This document shows positions 33,506 through 43,055 of a stretch of 64,000 bases of DNA, piece by piece. Below the pieces are notes generated by a model. It was not told where the DNA came from. It saw only the letters and a program-made list of their open reading frames with translations, and ran no database searches. Every line of letters begins with the position of its first letter. Positions within the stretch are counted from its first letter, which is position 1. The position numbers and the translations under genes are program-made. The stretch is from Parapedobacter sp964498395 (GTDB lineage: Bacteria > Bacteroidota > Bacteroidia > Sphingobacteriales > Sphingobacteriaceae): assembly GCA_964498395.1 (NCBI GenBank), contig CAZCHE010000001.1, positions 558,001-622,000 on the forward strand, written 5' to 3'.

Positions 33506-35209
33506 ATGGACAATAAAACAATCGCGAAGACCGTAAAGCTGTATGCTCAATTGATGGAACTGCATGGAGAAAATCCATTCCGTACCAAGGCTATGGCCGC
33601 CGTAGCGTACAAACTGGATAAGCTCCCGTTCGCCATCGCTTCCCAACCGATCGAGACGCTAAGTGAAACACCCGGCATCGGAAAAAGTACAGCCCTTAAA
33701 ATTGAATCGTTATTAGCTACCGGGTCTTTCCCCGAATTGGATAAGCTCCTAGCCGCTACGCCTGAAAGCATGCTTGAAATGCTGTCTATCAAAGGGCTCG
33801 GACCCAAGAAAATACAAATCATCTGGCGTACATTGGGTATCGAGTCAATCGGTGAACTCTATTACGCATGTAATGAGAACCGATTAGTAGAGGCTAAGGG
33901 ATTTGGATTAAAGACCCAGGAGGAAATCAAGAAAGCCATTGAATTTTCCATTGCTAACCAGGGCTGGTTTTTATACGCCAATGTCGAAAAAGTTGCCGCC
34001 GATCTCTTTGAACAATTACAGGCCTTGTTGCCCGCAACAACGCCTATGTCATTTACCGGCGACTTCCGACGTAAATGTGAGGTACTCCAATCAGTCGATA
34101 TCCTTATCGGCGCCGATCAGGCCGAATTAAAACAGGCCATTGGTCATCTTCCAATGGTAATCATTGAGAAAGAACAATATAATTCACTATATATCAAAGC
34201 TAAAAATGGAATCACCTTTTGTTTAACTACAACTGATGCTCCTTCATTTTACCAGCAATTACTGATCACCACGGGTGCACCGCAGCACATCAAGCAATTG
34301 ACAGCCGGTGCCACCATCCCCGCACTCGATTCCGAAGAAACAATCTACCAATCCTTCGGGCTTGCGTATATCGAGCCGGAACTACGGGAAGGCACTGATG
34401 AAATTGCCCGCGCAAAACGCCATGATTTACCTACGTTGATCACTTACGATGACCTAAAAGGCACGCTGCACAACCACAGCACCTACAGTGATGGGGTGCA
34501 TACGCTGGAAGAAATGGCCCGGTATTGCCGCGATGAACTGCAATTGGGATACCTAGGTATTTGCGACCATTCGAAAACGGCGGTGTATGCCAATGGGCTA
34601 AGTATCGATCGCGTATACCAGCAATGGGCCGAAATTGATGCCCTAAACGCTAAATTATCGCCATTCCGTATATTTAAAGGCATTGAATCCGATATATTAA
34701 GCGATGGTTCACTGGACTATCCCGACGAGGTATTGGCAGGATTTGACTTTGTCGTCGCATCTGTCCATGCTAACCTTAAAATGGATGAACAGAAGGCGAC
34801 CGAAAGATTGCTGAAGGCCATTGAAAACCCATATACCACCATACTGGGGCACCCCACAGGCCGATTATTGTTGAGCCGCGCCGGCTACCCTATCGATTAC
34901 AAACGTGTCATCGATGCATGTGCCACTCATGGGGTGGTGATTGAAATCAATGCCAATCCCTTGCGGTTAGACCTCGATTGGCGCTGGCATCGTTATGCAA
35001 TAGAAAAAGGTGTGCTGCTTTCCATTAATCCCGATGCGCATCGCAACAGCGGATTCCATGACATGCAATATGGCATACATGTAGCCCGTAAAGGAGGGGT
35101 ATCGGCCGAAAACTGCCTGAATACATTTTCACTGGCGCAAATCACCGCTTATTTTGAACGGCGCAAATCACCGCTTATTTTGAACGGCGGAAGCAACGTT
35201 AATTTTTGA
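33506..35209 (+). CDS. polX: PolX family protein with PHP domain; polymerase site degraded, altered C-terminus
   Basis: A 567-aa protein from ATG at 33506. The N-terminal helix-hairpin-helix region (~1-150; TPGIGKSTALKIE, IKGLGPKKIQ) binds DNA. The palm region (~180-245) reads SVD at 196-198 where PolX enzymes have D-x-D, and the third Asp region is also unlike the family, so DNA synthesis is probably lost. The PHP phosphoesterase domain (322 onward) keeps its metal ligands: HNHSTYSDG, DHSKT, ESD, HAN, GHPTGR, NPDAHR. It may act as a 3'-5' exonuclease or AP endonuclease in repair. The last ~15 residues come from a frameshift by the 26-bp duplication at 35135. Confidence 0.9.
   Translation: MDNKTIAKTVKLYAQLMELHGENPFRTKAMAAVAYKLDKLPFAIASQPIETLSETPGIGKSTALKIESLLATGSFPELDKLLAATPESMLEMLSIKGLGPKKIQIIWRTLGIESIGELYYACNENRLVEAKGFGLKTQEEIKKAIEFSIANQGWFLYANVEKVAADLFEQLQALLPATTPMSFTGDFRRKCEVLQSVDILIGADQAELKQAIGHLPMVIIEKEQYNSLYIKAKNGITFCLTTTDAPSFYQQLLITTGAPQHIKQLTAGATIPALDSEETIYQSFGLAYIEPELREGTDEIARAKRHDLPTLITYDDLKGTLHNHSTYSDGVHTLEEMARYCRDELQLGYLGICDHSKTAVYANGLSIDRVYQQWAEIDALNAKLSPFRIFKGIESDILSDGSLDYPDEVLAGFDFVVASVHANLKMDEQKATERLLKAIENPYTTILGHPTGRLLLSRAGYPIDYKRVIDACATHGVVIEINANPLRLDLDWRWHRYAIEKGVLLSINPDAHRNSGFHDMQYGIHVARKGGVSAENCLNTFSLAQITAYFERRKSPLILNGGSNVNF
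35135..35189 (+). repeat. 26-bp perfect tandem duplication in the polX 3' end
   Basis: Two identical 26-nt copies stand back to back (35135-35160 and 35161-35186), plus 3 further matching bases. As 26 is not a multiple of 3, the second copy is read in another frame. Removing one copy restores a reading of ...ERRKQR followed directly by a TAA stop. Confidence 0.95.
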
Positions 35210-35295
35210 AAAGAATCAGGTAAAAAACGATTAGTTGCAATGAATGGCGCAGCCTATTTTTATCGCTATCTTTACCATACTATTGAAAAGAACAC

Positions 35296-36696
35296 ATGTT
35301 TGAGCGGGCAATATATGAATCACGGCGTGAGCTGCTGAAGCAGCGGGTTTATTCGGGCATTATTTTGCTGCTGGGGAATGATGAAAACCCTATCAATTAC
35401 AAGGACAATGCTTATCCGTTCCGGCAGGATAGCACGTTTCTGTACTATTTTGGTATCGCTGCTCCCCATTTGGCCGCCGTTATTGACATTGATGGAGACA
35501 GCACCACGCTTTTCGGTGACGAGCTAAGTATGGATGACATCATTTGGATGGGCAGGCTCGAAACGCTTCGGGAAAAAGCGGCCAAAACCGGTGTAACTCA
35601 GGTGTTGTCATCGGATCAATTATCGGAAATCATCCGACTCGCACAGCAACAACAGCGCCCCATCCATTTCCTTCCCCCCTATCAGCCCAGTAATCAGATT
35701 AAGCTATCCCAACTGAGCGGTATACCTCTTACCCATCTCGCCCAATCGGCATCAGAAACACTCATCAAAGCGGCCGTTTCCCAACGTTCCATTAAATCCA
35801 ACATTGAAATCGTCGAAATTGAAAAAGCAGTAGATACCAGTGTTGACATGCATCTGGCAGCGATGCGGTTGGCGCGACCGGGTATGAGTGAACACCTATT
35901 GGCGGCCACCGTGCAATACACCGCACAAAAAGTCGGATATACGCTCGCCTACCCGACCATCCTAACGGTACGCGGCGAAGTACTGCACAATCATTACCAT
36001 GGCAATACACTACATGATGGACAGCTTGTGCTCAATGATTCAGGAGCGGAAACCCCCATGGGCTATGCAGGCGACCTTACGCGCACGTTTCCAGTAGGAA
36101 AGCGGTTTACTGAGCAGCAAAAGGAAGTGTATGCCATTGTATTGCATGCATTGGAAACCGCGACTGCTGCGCTTAAACCCTCCGTTCGTTACCTCGATGT
36201 CCATTTGCTGTCGTGCCGGGCATTGGTAGAAGGGTTGAAGTCAATCGGATTGATGCATGGCAATACCGATGAAGCCGTAGCTGCGGGTGCCCATACGCTT
36301 TTTTTCCAATGCGGTACCGGCCACATGATCGGGCTCGATGTACACGATATGGAAGACCTAGGCGAACAATATGTCGGTTACACGGATACACTTAAGAAAG
36401 ACACGGAAACTTTCGGGTTGAAATCGCTACGGTTAGGCAAAGAACTGGAAGCCGGATATGTGCTCACCGTAGAACCCGGGCTATATTTTATTCCCGAACT
36501 CATTGACCGCTGGAAAAGCGAAAACAAGTTTTCCCAATATATCAACTATGATCAAGTGGAAACGTTCAGGGAGTTTGGAGGTATCCGTATTGAAGATAAT
36601 ATCCTGATTACAGAGACGGGGTATCGTATACTCGGTAAACCACTTGCCAAAACCATCGCTGAAATAGAAGAAATACGGGCTCGGGAGCAGGGCTGA
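35296..36696 (+). CDS. pepP: Xaa-Pro aminopeptidase (aminopeptidase P, M24B)
   Basis: A 466-aa peptidase that removes N-terminal residues preceding proline. It has the aminopeptidase P N-terminal domain (~1-170) and a pita-bread catalytic domain. All five metal ligands are seen in order: Asp in NDSGAE, Asp in YAGDLTRTFP, His in GTGHMIGLDVHD, Glu in TVEPGLYF and Glu in GGIRIEDN, expected to hold two Mn2+. It has no signal peptide, so it is cytoplasmic. The M1 peptidase gene follows 11 bp later, suggesting joint transcription. Confidence 0.95.
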   Translation: MFERAIYESRRELLKQRVYSGIILLLGNDENPINYKDNAYPFRQDSTFLYYFGIAAPHLAAVIDIDGDSTTLFGDELSMDDIIWMGRLETLREKAAKTGVTQVLSSDQLSEIIRLAQQQQRPIHFLPPYQPSNQIKLSQLSGIPLTHLAQSASETLIKAAVSQRSIKSNIEIVEIEKAVDTSVDMHLAAMRLARPGMSEHLLAATVQYTAQKVGYTLAYPTILTVRGEVLHNHYHGNTLHDGQLVLNDSGAETPMGYAGDLTRTFPVGKRFTEQQKEVYAIVLHALETATAALKPSVRYLDVHLLSCRALVEGLKSIGLMHGNTDEAVAAGAHTLFFQCGTGHMIGLDVHDMEDLGEQYVGYTDTLKKDTETFGLKSLRLGKELEAGYVLTVEPGLYFIPELIDRWKSENKFSQYINYDQVETFREFGGIRIEDNILITETGYRILGKPLAKTIAEIEEIRAREQG

Positions 36697-36707
36697 TAAC
36701 ACCAAAC

Positions 36708-38369
36708 ATGATGAAACAACTTGGAATCTTATTATGCTTAATTTCCCTAACCTTTCAGGGACATGCTCAATTATTGAAAGCTCGGGAAATCTTCAGCCGT
36801 GGTGACTCGTTGCGCGGGCAACTTACCCCGTTGCGTACCTGCTATGACATCAATTATTACCATCTCGATGTAAAGGTAGATCCCGACAAACGTTTTATCA
36901 GCGGTTCCAACCTTTTCCGGTTTACAGCAGTAGAGGACCTCACTCGGCTACAAGTTGACTTATTCGACAACCTCAAGGTTGAAAAGGTATTGTACAAGGG
37001 TGAAGAATTACCGTTCAAACGGGAATACCATGCGGTATTCATCGAGTTCCCGCAACCCATACGCAAATCCGAAGTGGACTCGTTTACCGTGTATTACTCC
37101 GGACATCCAGTGCAAGCCAAGCGCGCGCCTTGGGATGGCGGGTTTGATTTCAAAAAGGACAGCAACGGCAAACATTGGATCGCCACCGCTTGTCAGGGAT
37201 TGGGTGCAAGCGTATGGTGGCCTAACAAAGACCATCAGTCGGACGAGGTTGACAGCATGCTGATCAGCATCAGTGTGCCTGATGGGTTGATCAACGTATC
37301 CAATGGCCGATTCAGGGGTAAAGAGACATTAGGAGACGGTTATAATCGTTTCCATTGGTTCGTGGGCAATCCGATAAACAACTACAACGTGGCGGTCAAT
37401 ATTGGCGATTATGTGCACTTTGCCGATACGTTTCAGGGCGAAAAAGGCGTGCTCGACTTAGATTATTGGGTACTGCGTGAAAATGAAGCGAAGGCCAAAC
37501 CCCACTTCGACGCCAACGTGAAACCCATGCTGCGCGCCTTTGAATACTGGTTTGGCCCCTACCCGTTTTACAATGACGGATTCAAATTAGTAGAAACCGC
37601 CCATCTTGGCATGGAGCACCAAAGTGCGATCGCTTATGGCAACAAGTACCAAAATGGTTACCTGGGTCGGGATGGTTCCGGTACGGGATGGGGTAACAAA
37701 TGGGATTTTATTATTATCCACGAAGCCGGGCACGAATGGTTTGGTAATAACATTACCTCCAATGATCTTGCCGATATGTGGATACACGAGAGTTTCACCA
37801 ACTACTCCGAATCACTTTATATCGACTACCATTATGGCAAACAAGCCGGACAGGAATACGTACATGGCAACCGTATGGGCATCCAAAACCTTACCCCGCT
37901 CATCGGCTACTATCACGTAAACAATTCGGGTTCGGGAGACATGTATAACAAAGGCGGCGTATTGCATAACATGGTGCGTACCATCATCGATGATGATGAA
38001 CAATGGCGGCAAATCCTACGTGGGCTCAATAAGGAATTTTACCATCGTACGGTCGATTATGATGATATCGTCAATTACATCAGCAAACACTCGGAGCACG
38101 ATTTTTCGCCCATATTTGCGCAGTATGTGCGCTACCCAAGCATACCCACATTGGAATTCAAATTCAATGAGAACGGACAGGTAGTCTGCCGATGGATTGC
38201 GGATGTTCCGGATTTCAACATGCCTGTCCGCATCCGGGCGAAAGGAGGGCAATACCAATTCATCCATCCTAACCGGCGATTCACCCCGATACCCCTTCCG
38301 GGGTTGACACCTGACAATCTGGAAGTGGACACATTCAATTTCTATATCGGGGTACTGGTTAATCAATAA
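36708..38369 (+). CDS. Exported M1 family metallopeptidase
   Basis: A 553-aa protein with a signal peptide ending near FQGHA. The N-terminal beta domain is followed by a thermolysin-like domain with HEAGH at 338-342 and the third zinc ligand Glu361 (HESF), the exact M1 spacing. The exopeptidase motif appears as GMEHQ (where M1 enzymes have GAMEN), a common Bacteroidota variant. The length is much below the ~850 aa of aminopeptidase N, because the C-terminal helical domain is absent. It is likely periplasmic and feeds on peptides. The preceding gene is a cytoplasmic aminopeptidase P. Confidence 0.92.
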   Translation: MMKQLGILLCLISLTFQGHAQLLKAREIFSRGDSLRGQLTPLRTCYDINYYHLDVKVDPDKRFISGSNLFRFTAVEDLTRLQVDLFDNLKVEKVLYKGEELPFKREYHAVFIEFPQPIRKSEVDSFTVYYSGHPVQAKRAPWDGGFDFKKDSNGKHWIATACQGLGASVWWPNKDHQSDEVDSMLISISVPDGLINVSNGRFRGKETLGDGYNRFHWFVGNPINNYNVAVNIGDYVHFADTFQGEKGVLDLDYWVLRENEAKAKPHFDANVKPMLRAFEYWFGPYPFYNDGFKLVETAHLGMEHQSAIAYGNKYQNGYLGRDGSGTGWGNKWDFIIIHEAGHEWFGNNITSNDLADMWIHESFTNYSESLYIDYHYGKQAGQEYVHGNRMGIQNLTPLIGYYHVNNSGSGDMYNKGGVLHNMVRTIIDDDEQWRQILRGLNKEFYHRTVDYDDIVNYISKHSEHDFSPIFAQYVRYPSIPTLEFKFNENGQVVCRWIADVPDFNMPVRIRAKGGQYQFIHPNRRFTPIPLPGLTPDNLEVDTFNFYIGVLVNQ

Positions 38370-38481
38370 TGACCGTTTCCCAAGAAAGGAAACGCCATGG
38401 GTAGTGATAAAGACAAAAAACAATGGTTTCATTGTCGGTAAAAAAACAATTTATTGTGATGAAACTTTTAAGTTTTTTGGT

Positions 38482-38489
38482 TAGGTTTG
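38482..38489 (+). promoter_or_regulatory. -7 box of the mre operon
   Basis: TAGGTTTG fits the consensus and lies 33 nt before the mreB ATG. The nearest TTG upstream (38454-38456) is 25 nt away, longer than optimal. Confidence 0.5.
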
Positions 38490-38522
38490 CACATTCTTTG
38501 AAATTGCATTATACACTTACCC

Positions 38523-39545
38523 ATGGGGTTATTTAACTGGTTCACACAAGAAGTTGCTATTGATTTAGGTACTGCTAATACGCTCATCATCCACAACGAT
38601 AAGGTAGTGGTGGATGAGCCTTCCATTGTCGCATTTGACCGTACGACCAATAAGGTCATTGCCATCGGTCGACAGGCCATGCAAATGGAAGGGAAGACAC
38701 ACGATAATATCCGTACTGTACGACCACTGAAAGACGGCGTGATCGCTGATTTCAATGCTGCAGAACATATGATCCGCGGTATGATCAAGATGGTCAACAA
38801 CGGCAAGGGGTGGTTTTTCCCTTCGCTACGAATGGTGATCTGTATCCCTTCGGGTATTACCGAGGTTGAAAAACGTGCTGTGCGCGATTCCGCCGAAATA
38901 GCGGGTGCCAAAGAAGTATATTTAGTGCATGAGCCCATGGCCGCTGCCGTGGGAATTGGTATCGATGTCGAAGAACCGATGGGCAACATGGTCATCGATA
39001 TCGGTGGTGGTACAACCGAAATTGCCGTCATCGCCTTATCAGGTATCGTCTGTGACCAATCCATTCGCGTGGCAGGTGACAACTTCGACTCAGACATCGT
39101 CCAATACATCCGCAGGCAGCATAACATTATGATTGGCGATCGTACTGCCGAGAAAATCAAAATCGAGGTTGGTTCGGCTTTACCGGAATTACAGGATCCC
39201 CCTGCGGATTTCGCCGTACAAGGTCGCGATTTAATGACGGGTGTGCCTAAACAGATTACCGTCTCCTATACCGAGATCGCACACTGCCTTGATAAATCAA
39301 TTTCTAAAATAGAGGAAGCGATATTGAAAGCATTGGAGATTACCCCTCCCGAGCTTTCTGCAGATATCTACCAAACTGGGATCTACTTAACCGGAGGTGG
39401 AGCGTTGTTACGTGGTCTTGACAAGCGGATCCAAGCCAAAACCAAACTACCCGTCCACGTGGCTGAAGATCCATTACGGGCGGTGGTGCGTGGTACTGGT
39501 ATTGCCTTAAAAAATATCGGTACGTTTAAATTTTTGATGCAATAA
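38523..39545 (+). CDS. mreB: Rod shape-determining protein MreB
   Basis: A 340-aa bacterial actin that forms membrane-bound filaments guiding cell-wall synthesis in rods. The nucleotide-binding motifs are present: phosphate 1 (AIDLGTANTLI, ~10-20), the AGAKEVYLVHEPMAAAVG stretch, phosphate 2 (VIDIGGGTTEIAVI, ~158) and adenosine (LTGGGALLRGLD, ~290). The amphipathic N-terminus (MGLFNWFTQE) serves membrane contact. It is the first of five genes of the complete elongasome operon. Confidence 0.98.
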   Translation: MGLFNWFTQEVAIDLGTANTLIIHNDKVVVDEPSIVAFDRTTNKVIAIGRQAMQMEGKTHDNIRTVRPLKDGVIADFNAAEHMIRGMIKMVNNGKGWFFPSLRMVICIPSGITEVEKRAVRDSAEIAGAKEVYLVHEPMAAAVGIGIDVEEPMGNMVIDIGGGTTEIAVIALSGIVCDQSIRVAGDNFDSDIVQYIRRQHNIMIGDRTAEKIKIEVGSALPELQDPPADFAVQGRDLMTGVPKQITVSYTEIAHCLDKSISKIEEAILKALEITPPELSADIYQTGIYLTGGGALLRGLDKRIQAKTKLPVHVAEDPLRAVVRGTGIALKNIGTFKFLMQ

Positions 39546-39639
39546 TCGTTAGCTTTTAGCTGGTGGTCGCTAGCTTCTAGTTGTGCGCTTACGGCTGTCA
39601 GATTTTAGTTGCTAGCTAGCGGTAAGCGCTATAGCGAAG

Positions 39640-39664
39640 AGCCAATAGGTGATACCTGTTGGCT
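39640..39664. repeat. Hairpin in the mreB-mreC gap
   Basis: AGCCAATAGGT pairs with ACCTGTTGGCT over 11 positions (one G:T) with a 3-nt loop. No T-run follows, so it is more likely an mRNA-processing or stability stem than a terminator. The ~90 bp before it hold several loose copies of a GCTAGCTTTTAG-like motif and no gene. Confidence 0.5.
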
Positions 39665-39688
39665 TACTAACCGCAAAAAAACCGACGC

Positions 39689-40522
39689 ATGAAGAATCTT
39701 TGGATATTCATCAATAAATACAATGCATTTTTTCTGTTTATCGGCTTTTTTGCCTTCGCATACTATTTGGTCATAACAAACAACTCCTTTCAACGAGCAT
39801 CTGCCGTCAATTCATCCATTCGTATCGTTGGCGGCACTTACGCTAACATCAATTCGTGGAAAAGCTACCTCCATCTCGCACAGGAAAACACCTTGTTAGC
39901 AGAGGAGAATGCGAAGCTGCGAAAGCAACTCCAGTATTTTGCTAATCCGGATAGTGTAACGGAAGGTATTGTCAACGACAGTATCCACGATGTACGGTAT
40001 CATTATATCGTCGCCAAGGTGACTAACAATAGTATCCACCAAAAAAACAACTATATCACATTAGATAGGGGCAGAAAACACGGTATTCAAAAAGGGATGG
40101 GTGTGATTTCTGCCAGCGGTATTGTGGGGATCGTTCTCAACGTGTCTGAGCATTTTGCTACCGTACAATCACTGCTGCATAATGAGAGCCGTATCAGTGC
40201 AGCATTGGAGGATAGCCAAGCGTTCGGCTCACTGGTCTGGGGAGACAATTACGATGCAAGGTTCGCGACATTGAAGGACATTCCTAACCACGTAAAAGTG
40301 CGGGAAGATGAATTGGTGTATACTTCAGGATTTTCACTATTCCCTCCGGGGATTTTGATCGGTAAGGTCATCCAGACTGGTGTCTCAGGCGGTGACAGTT
40401 TCCTTGACATCACGGTCGAACTCAGTACGAACTTCCACAACCTGCAACAGGTGTATGTCGTAGAAGACTTATTTGCTGAAGAAAAAGAGAACTTAGAATC
40501 CTTAAACGACAACAATGGCTAA
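39689..40522 (+). CDS. mreC: Rod shape-determining protein MreC
   Basis: A 277-aa bitopic membrane protein: one N-terminal helix (~10-30), a periplasmic coiled coil (~65-95, ENTLLAEENAKLRKQLQYF), then the double beta-barrel with RGRKHGIQKGMGVISASGIVG (quoted in part as GIQKGMGVIS). It links MreB to PBP2 and RodA. It overlaps mreD by 8 bp. The acidic tail (AEEKENLES) is short. Confidence 0.95.
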   Translation: MKNLWIFINKYNAFFLFIGFFAFAYYLVITNNSFQRASAVNSSIRIVGGTYANINSWKSYLHLAQENTLLAEENAKLRKQLQYFANPDSVTEGIVNDSIHDVRYHYIVAKVTNNSIHQKNNYITLDRGRKHGIQKGMGVISASGIVGIVLNVSEHFATVQSLLHNESRISAALEDSQAFGSLVWGDNYDARFATLKDIPNHVKVREDELVYTSGFSLFPPGILIGKVIQTGVSGGDSFLDITVELSTNFHNLQQVYVVEDLFAEEKENLESLNDNNG

Positions 40523-41030
40523 ATTATTATTAATCAATATTTTGCGATTTGTTGTGCTGGTGGTGCTACAAGCATTCCTTTTTAAGAACATCGGTTATTA
40601 TAACTTGGCGACTCCATTCCCCTATATCTTGTTTGTCTTGCTGCTCCCTGTTGGCATCAATAACTTTACGTTATACCTGCTTTCGTTCATGATGGGGATC
40701 ACCGTAGATGCCTTTTATGATACACTCGGGGTTAATGCTGCGGCTTGCGTGGCGCTTGCATGGGGCCGCATCACGTTTTTAAACATCACGTTGCAAACCG
40801 ACAACTATGAAAAATACATGACCCCATTATGGGGTGTCGTTCCGTTTCGGTGGTATTTCCTCTATATATTTGTGCTCACATTTATCCACCACATCACCCT
40901 GTTTTCACTGGAAACATTCACATTACATCAATTCCATTACACAGTCGTTCGTATTCTTTTAAGTTGTATCTTTACAGTCATTATCATTTTGTTGTTTAGT
41001 CTACTATTTTATCGGAAGAAACAACGTTGA
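40515..41030 (+). CDS. mreD: Rod shape-determining protein MreD
   Basis: A 171-aa protein with five to six hydrophobic helices and little else, as is normal for MreD. The position between mreC and mrdA, with an 8-bp overlap with mreC, makes the assignment firm. FMMGITVDAFYDTLGVNAAA matches the conserved middle segment of Bacteroidota MreD. Confidence 0.9.
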   Translation: MAKLLLINILRFVVLVVLQAFLFKNIGYYNLATPFPYILFVLLLPVGINNFTLYLLSFMMGITVDAFYDTLGVNAAACVALAWGRITFLNITLQTDNYEKYMTPLWGVVPFRWYFLYIFVLTFIHHITLFSLETFTLHQFHYTVVRILLSCIFTVIIILLFSLLFYRKKQR

Positions 41031-41093
41031 TTTGAATACGAACAATACGTGTGGTCTTCTTCCTGTCATCGGTATAAGCGGTTTCTTTAATAA

Positions 41094-43055
41094 ATGAGCA
41101 ATTTTTTTGAACGGAAATACATCATCCAGGGTATATTCATTGCGGTAGCAGCCATTATAGGCGCCCGTTTGTTCTATCTGCAACTCATCGATGATTCCTA
41201 TTTATTATCAGCCAATAACAATGTCTTACGCAAAATGGTCATCTATCCGGCACGGGGGGTAATCCTCGACCGGAATGGAAAAGTATTGGTTCAAAACGAG
41301 CCCGTGTACGATCTATTGGTCACTCCTCGCGAAGTCAGGGATATTGACACGGCATTGTTATGTGAGTTGGTGGGCATTGACAAAGAAGGGTTCGAACGAC
41401 GGATGACGGCAGCACGCAACCATTCCCCCTATCGTGCATCGCAGTTCGAAAAACAAATTCCTGCCAGCGCTTACGCTAAACTCCAAGAGCATCTCTATAA
41501 GTTTACCGGCTTTTATGTACAAAACCGTACAGTGCGAAGTTATCCCGACAGCATCGCGGCCCAATTCCTAGGCTACATACAGGAAGTCAATGACCGAGAT
41601 ATCGAGCGGTCTAATGGGTTTTACCGACCTGGTGACTATATTGGTGCAAGCGGTGTGGAAAGTGCCTACGAAGAACTCCTACGCGGACAGCGCGGGGTCA
41701 AGAATGTGATGGTCGATGCGTTCAACAGACCCAAGGGTATCTTCGCAGAAGGAAAATACGATACCTTGGCGATAGCGGGCGACGGCTTGGTGTCCTCATT
41801 AGATAAAGACCTGCAAATCCTGGCCGAAAAGCTCATGCGCAACAAGATCGGAAGCGTGGTGGCCATCGAACCTGCTACGGGCGAAATTCTCACGTTTGTG
41901 AGCAGTCCCAGTTACGACCCCAATCTGATGGTGGGTCGCGAACGTGGCAACAATTATATGGATATGCTCAATGATCCTTATAAGCCCATGTTTATCCGCC
42001 CCATACAAGCCCAATATCCACCGGGTTCTGTATTCAAAGTGGTCAGTGCACTCACCGCCCAACAGGCTGGAGTGATCGATGAGCATACGATATTCAACTG
42101 CCCGGGTGGGTATCGGTATGGGGGTGGCCGTGGCTTTATGCGATGCACGCACGTAGATGGTGCCACCGCCCTGGTCAAGTCTATCCAACGCTCCTGTAAC
42201 ACCTATTACGGGTATACGTACGCCCGGATGATCGACCACCGCAACATGCCGTCTGCCGAGGCCTATACCCTTTGGCGGGAGGCGGTGATGAAATTTGGCA
42301 TCGGCCAACCGTTGGGTATCGATTTACCGGGGGAAAAGAGCGGATTGCTGCCCTCCACCGATTATTATACTAAGCGATATGGGAATGCCAAGTGGGGGTC
42401 AGGATATAACATATCCCTATCCATCGGTCAGGGTGAAATGGGTATCACACCCTTACAGATGGCCAACATCATGGCTATTGTGGCGAATCGAGGATTTTAC
42501 TACCGCCCACACCTGATCAAAGGTATTGGCGAGCAACAAATCATCAAACCTGAATTTACCGAAAAGATATGGGCAGGTGTAGATGAAAAGTATTACGAGC
42601 CTGTTATTGAAGGGTTAAGCAGGGCTGTGAATCAACCTGGAGGTACGGGATATTCGGTACGGGTGGCTGACATCGAGATGTGTGGAAAAACCGGTACAGC
42701 GCAAAATCCGCATGGCGAGAACCACGCCGTGTTCTTTGCCTTTGCCCCTCGGGATAATCCGAAGATTGCCATTGCCGTTTTCGTCGAAAATGCGGGTTAT
42801 GGCGGCACGTGGGCCGGCCCGATCGCCAGTATGCTCGTGGAAAAATACCTGAAAGACACAATCACGCTTCCCAAATATATCCAAGACCGGATTTATAATA
42901 CCGATTTATTGCCCAAGTTGAAAACCGAAATGCCTCAGCAGGAAATGGTGAAGGCGGCGGATAAACAACCAGCACAGCCTGCCAAAGACCCCGAAGAGGA
43001 AGAAGAAGTGTTTTTCGTTCACCATAGTGCCATAGCAAGCAGGTATCATGACTAA
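41094..43055 (+). CDS. mrdA: Penicillin-binding protein 2 (elongation transpeptidase)
   Basis: A 653-aa class B PBP. It has an N-terminal membrane helix (~12-30), the pedestal domain (ARGVILDRNGKVLVQNEPVYDL, quoted in part as RGVILDRNGKVL) and a transpeptidase domain. The catalytic serine is Ser312 in SVFK; SxN is the SCN of RSCNTYY, and the KTG box is GKTGTAQ. It cross-links peptidoglycan during side-wall growth together with RodA. The C-terminus has an extra ~50-residue tail rich in Pro, Lys and Glu (DPEEEEEVFF), which is not in the enteric enzyme. It overlaps rodA by 8 bp. Confidence 0.97.
   Translation: MSNFFERKYIIQGIFIAVAAIIGARLFYLQLIDDSYLLSANNNVLRKMVIYPARGVILDRNGKVLVQNEPVYDLLVTPREVRDIDTALLCELVGIDKEGFERRMTAARNHSPYRASQFEKQIPASAYAKLQEHLYKFTGFYVQNRTVRSYPDSIAAQFLGYIQEVNDRDIERSNGFYRPGDYIGASGVESAYEELLRGQRGVKNVMVDAFNRPKGIFAEGKYDTLAIAGDGLVSSLDKDLQILAEKLMRNKIGSVVAIEPATGEILTFVSSPSYDPNLMVGRERGNNYMDMLNDPYKPMFIRPIQAQYPPGSVFKVVSALTAQQAGVIDEHTIFNCPGGYRYGGGRGFMRCTHVDGATALVKSIQRSCNTYYGYTYARMIDHRNMPSAEAYTLWREAVMKFGIGQPLGIDLPGEKSGLLPSTDYYTKRYGNAKWGSGYNISLSIGQGEMGITPLQMANIMAIVANRGFYYRPHLIKGIGEQQIIKPEFTEKIWAGVDEKYYEPVIEGLSRAVNQPGGTGYSVRVADIEMCGKTGTAQNPHGENHAVFFAFAPRDNPKIAIAVFVENAGYGGTWAGPIASMLVEKYLKDTITLPKYIQDRIYNTDLLPKLKTEMPQQEMVKAADKQPAQPAKDPEEEEEVFFVHHSAIASRYHD

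Noticed and set aside
32930..33646. 238-codon minus-strand frame opposite NDH-2 and polX
   Set aside because: It spans two well-supported plus-strand genes and has no recognisable domain.
38468..39160. 230-codon minus-strand frame opposite mreB
   Set aside because: It is fully antisense to the actin-like core of MreB and starts and ends at no sensible signals.
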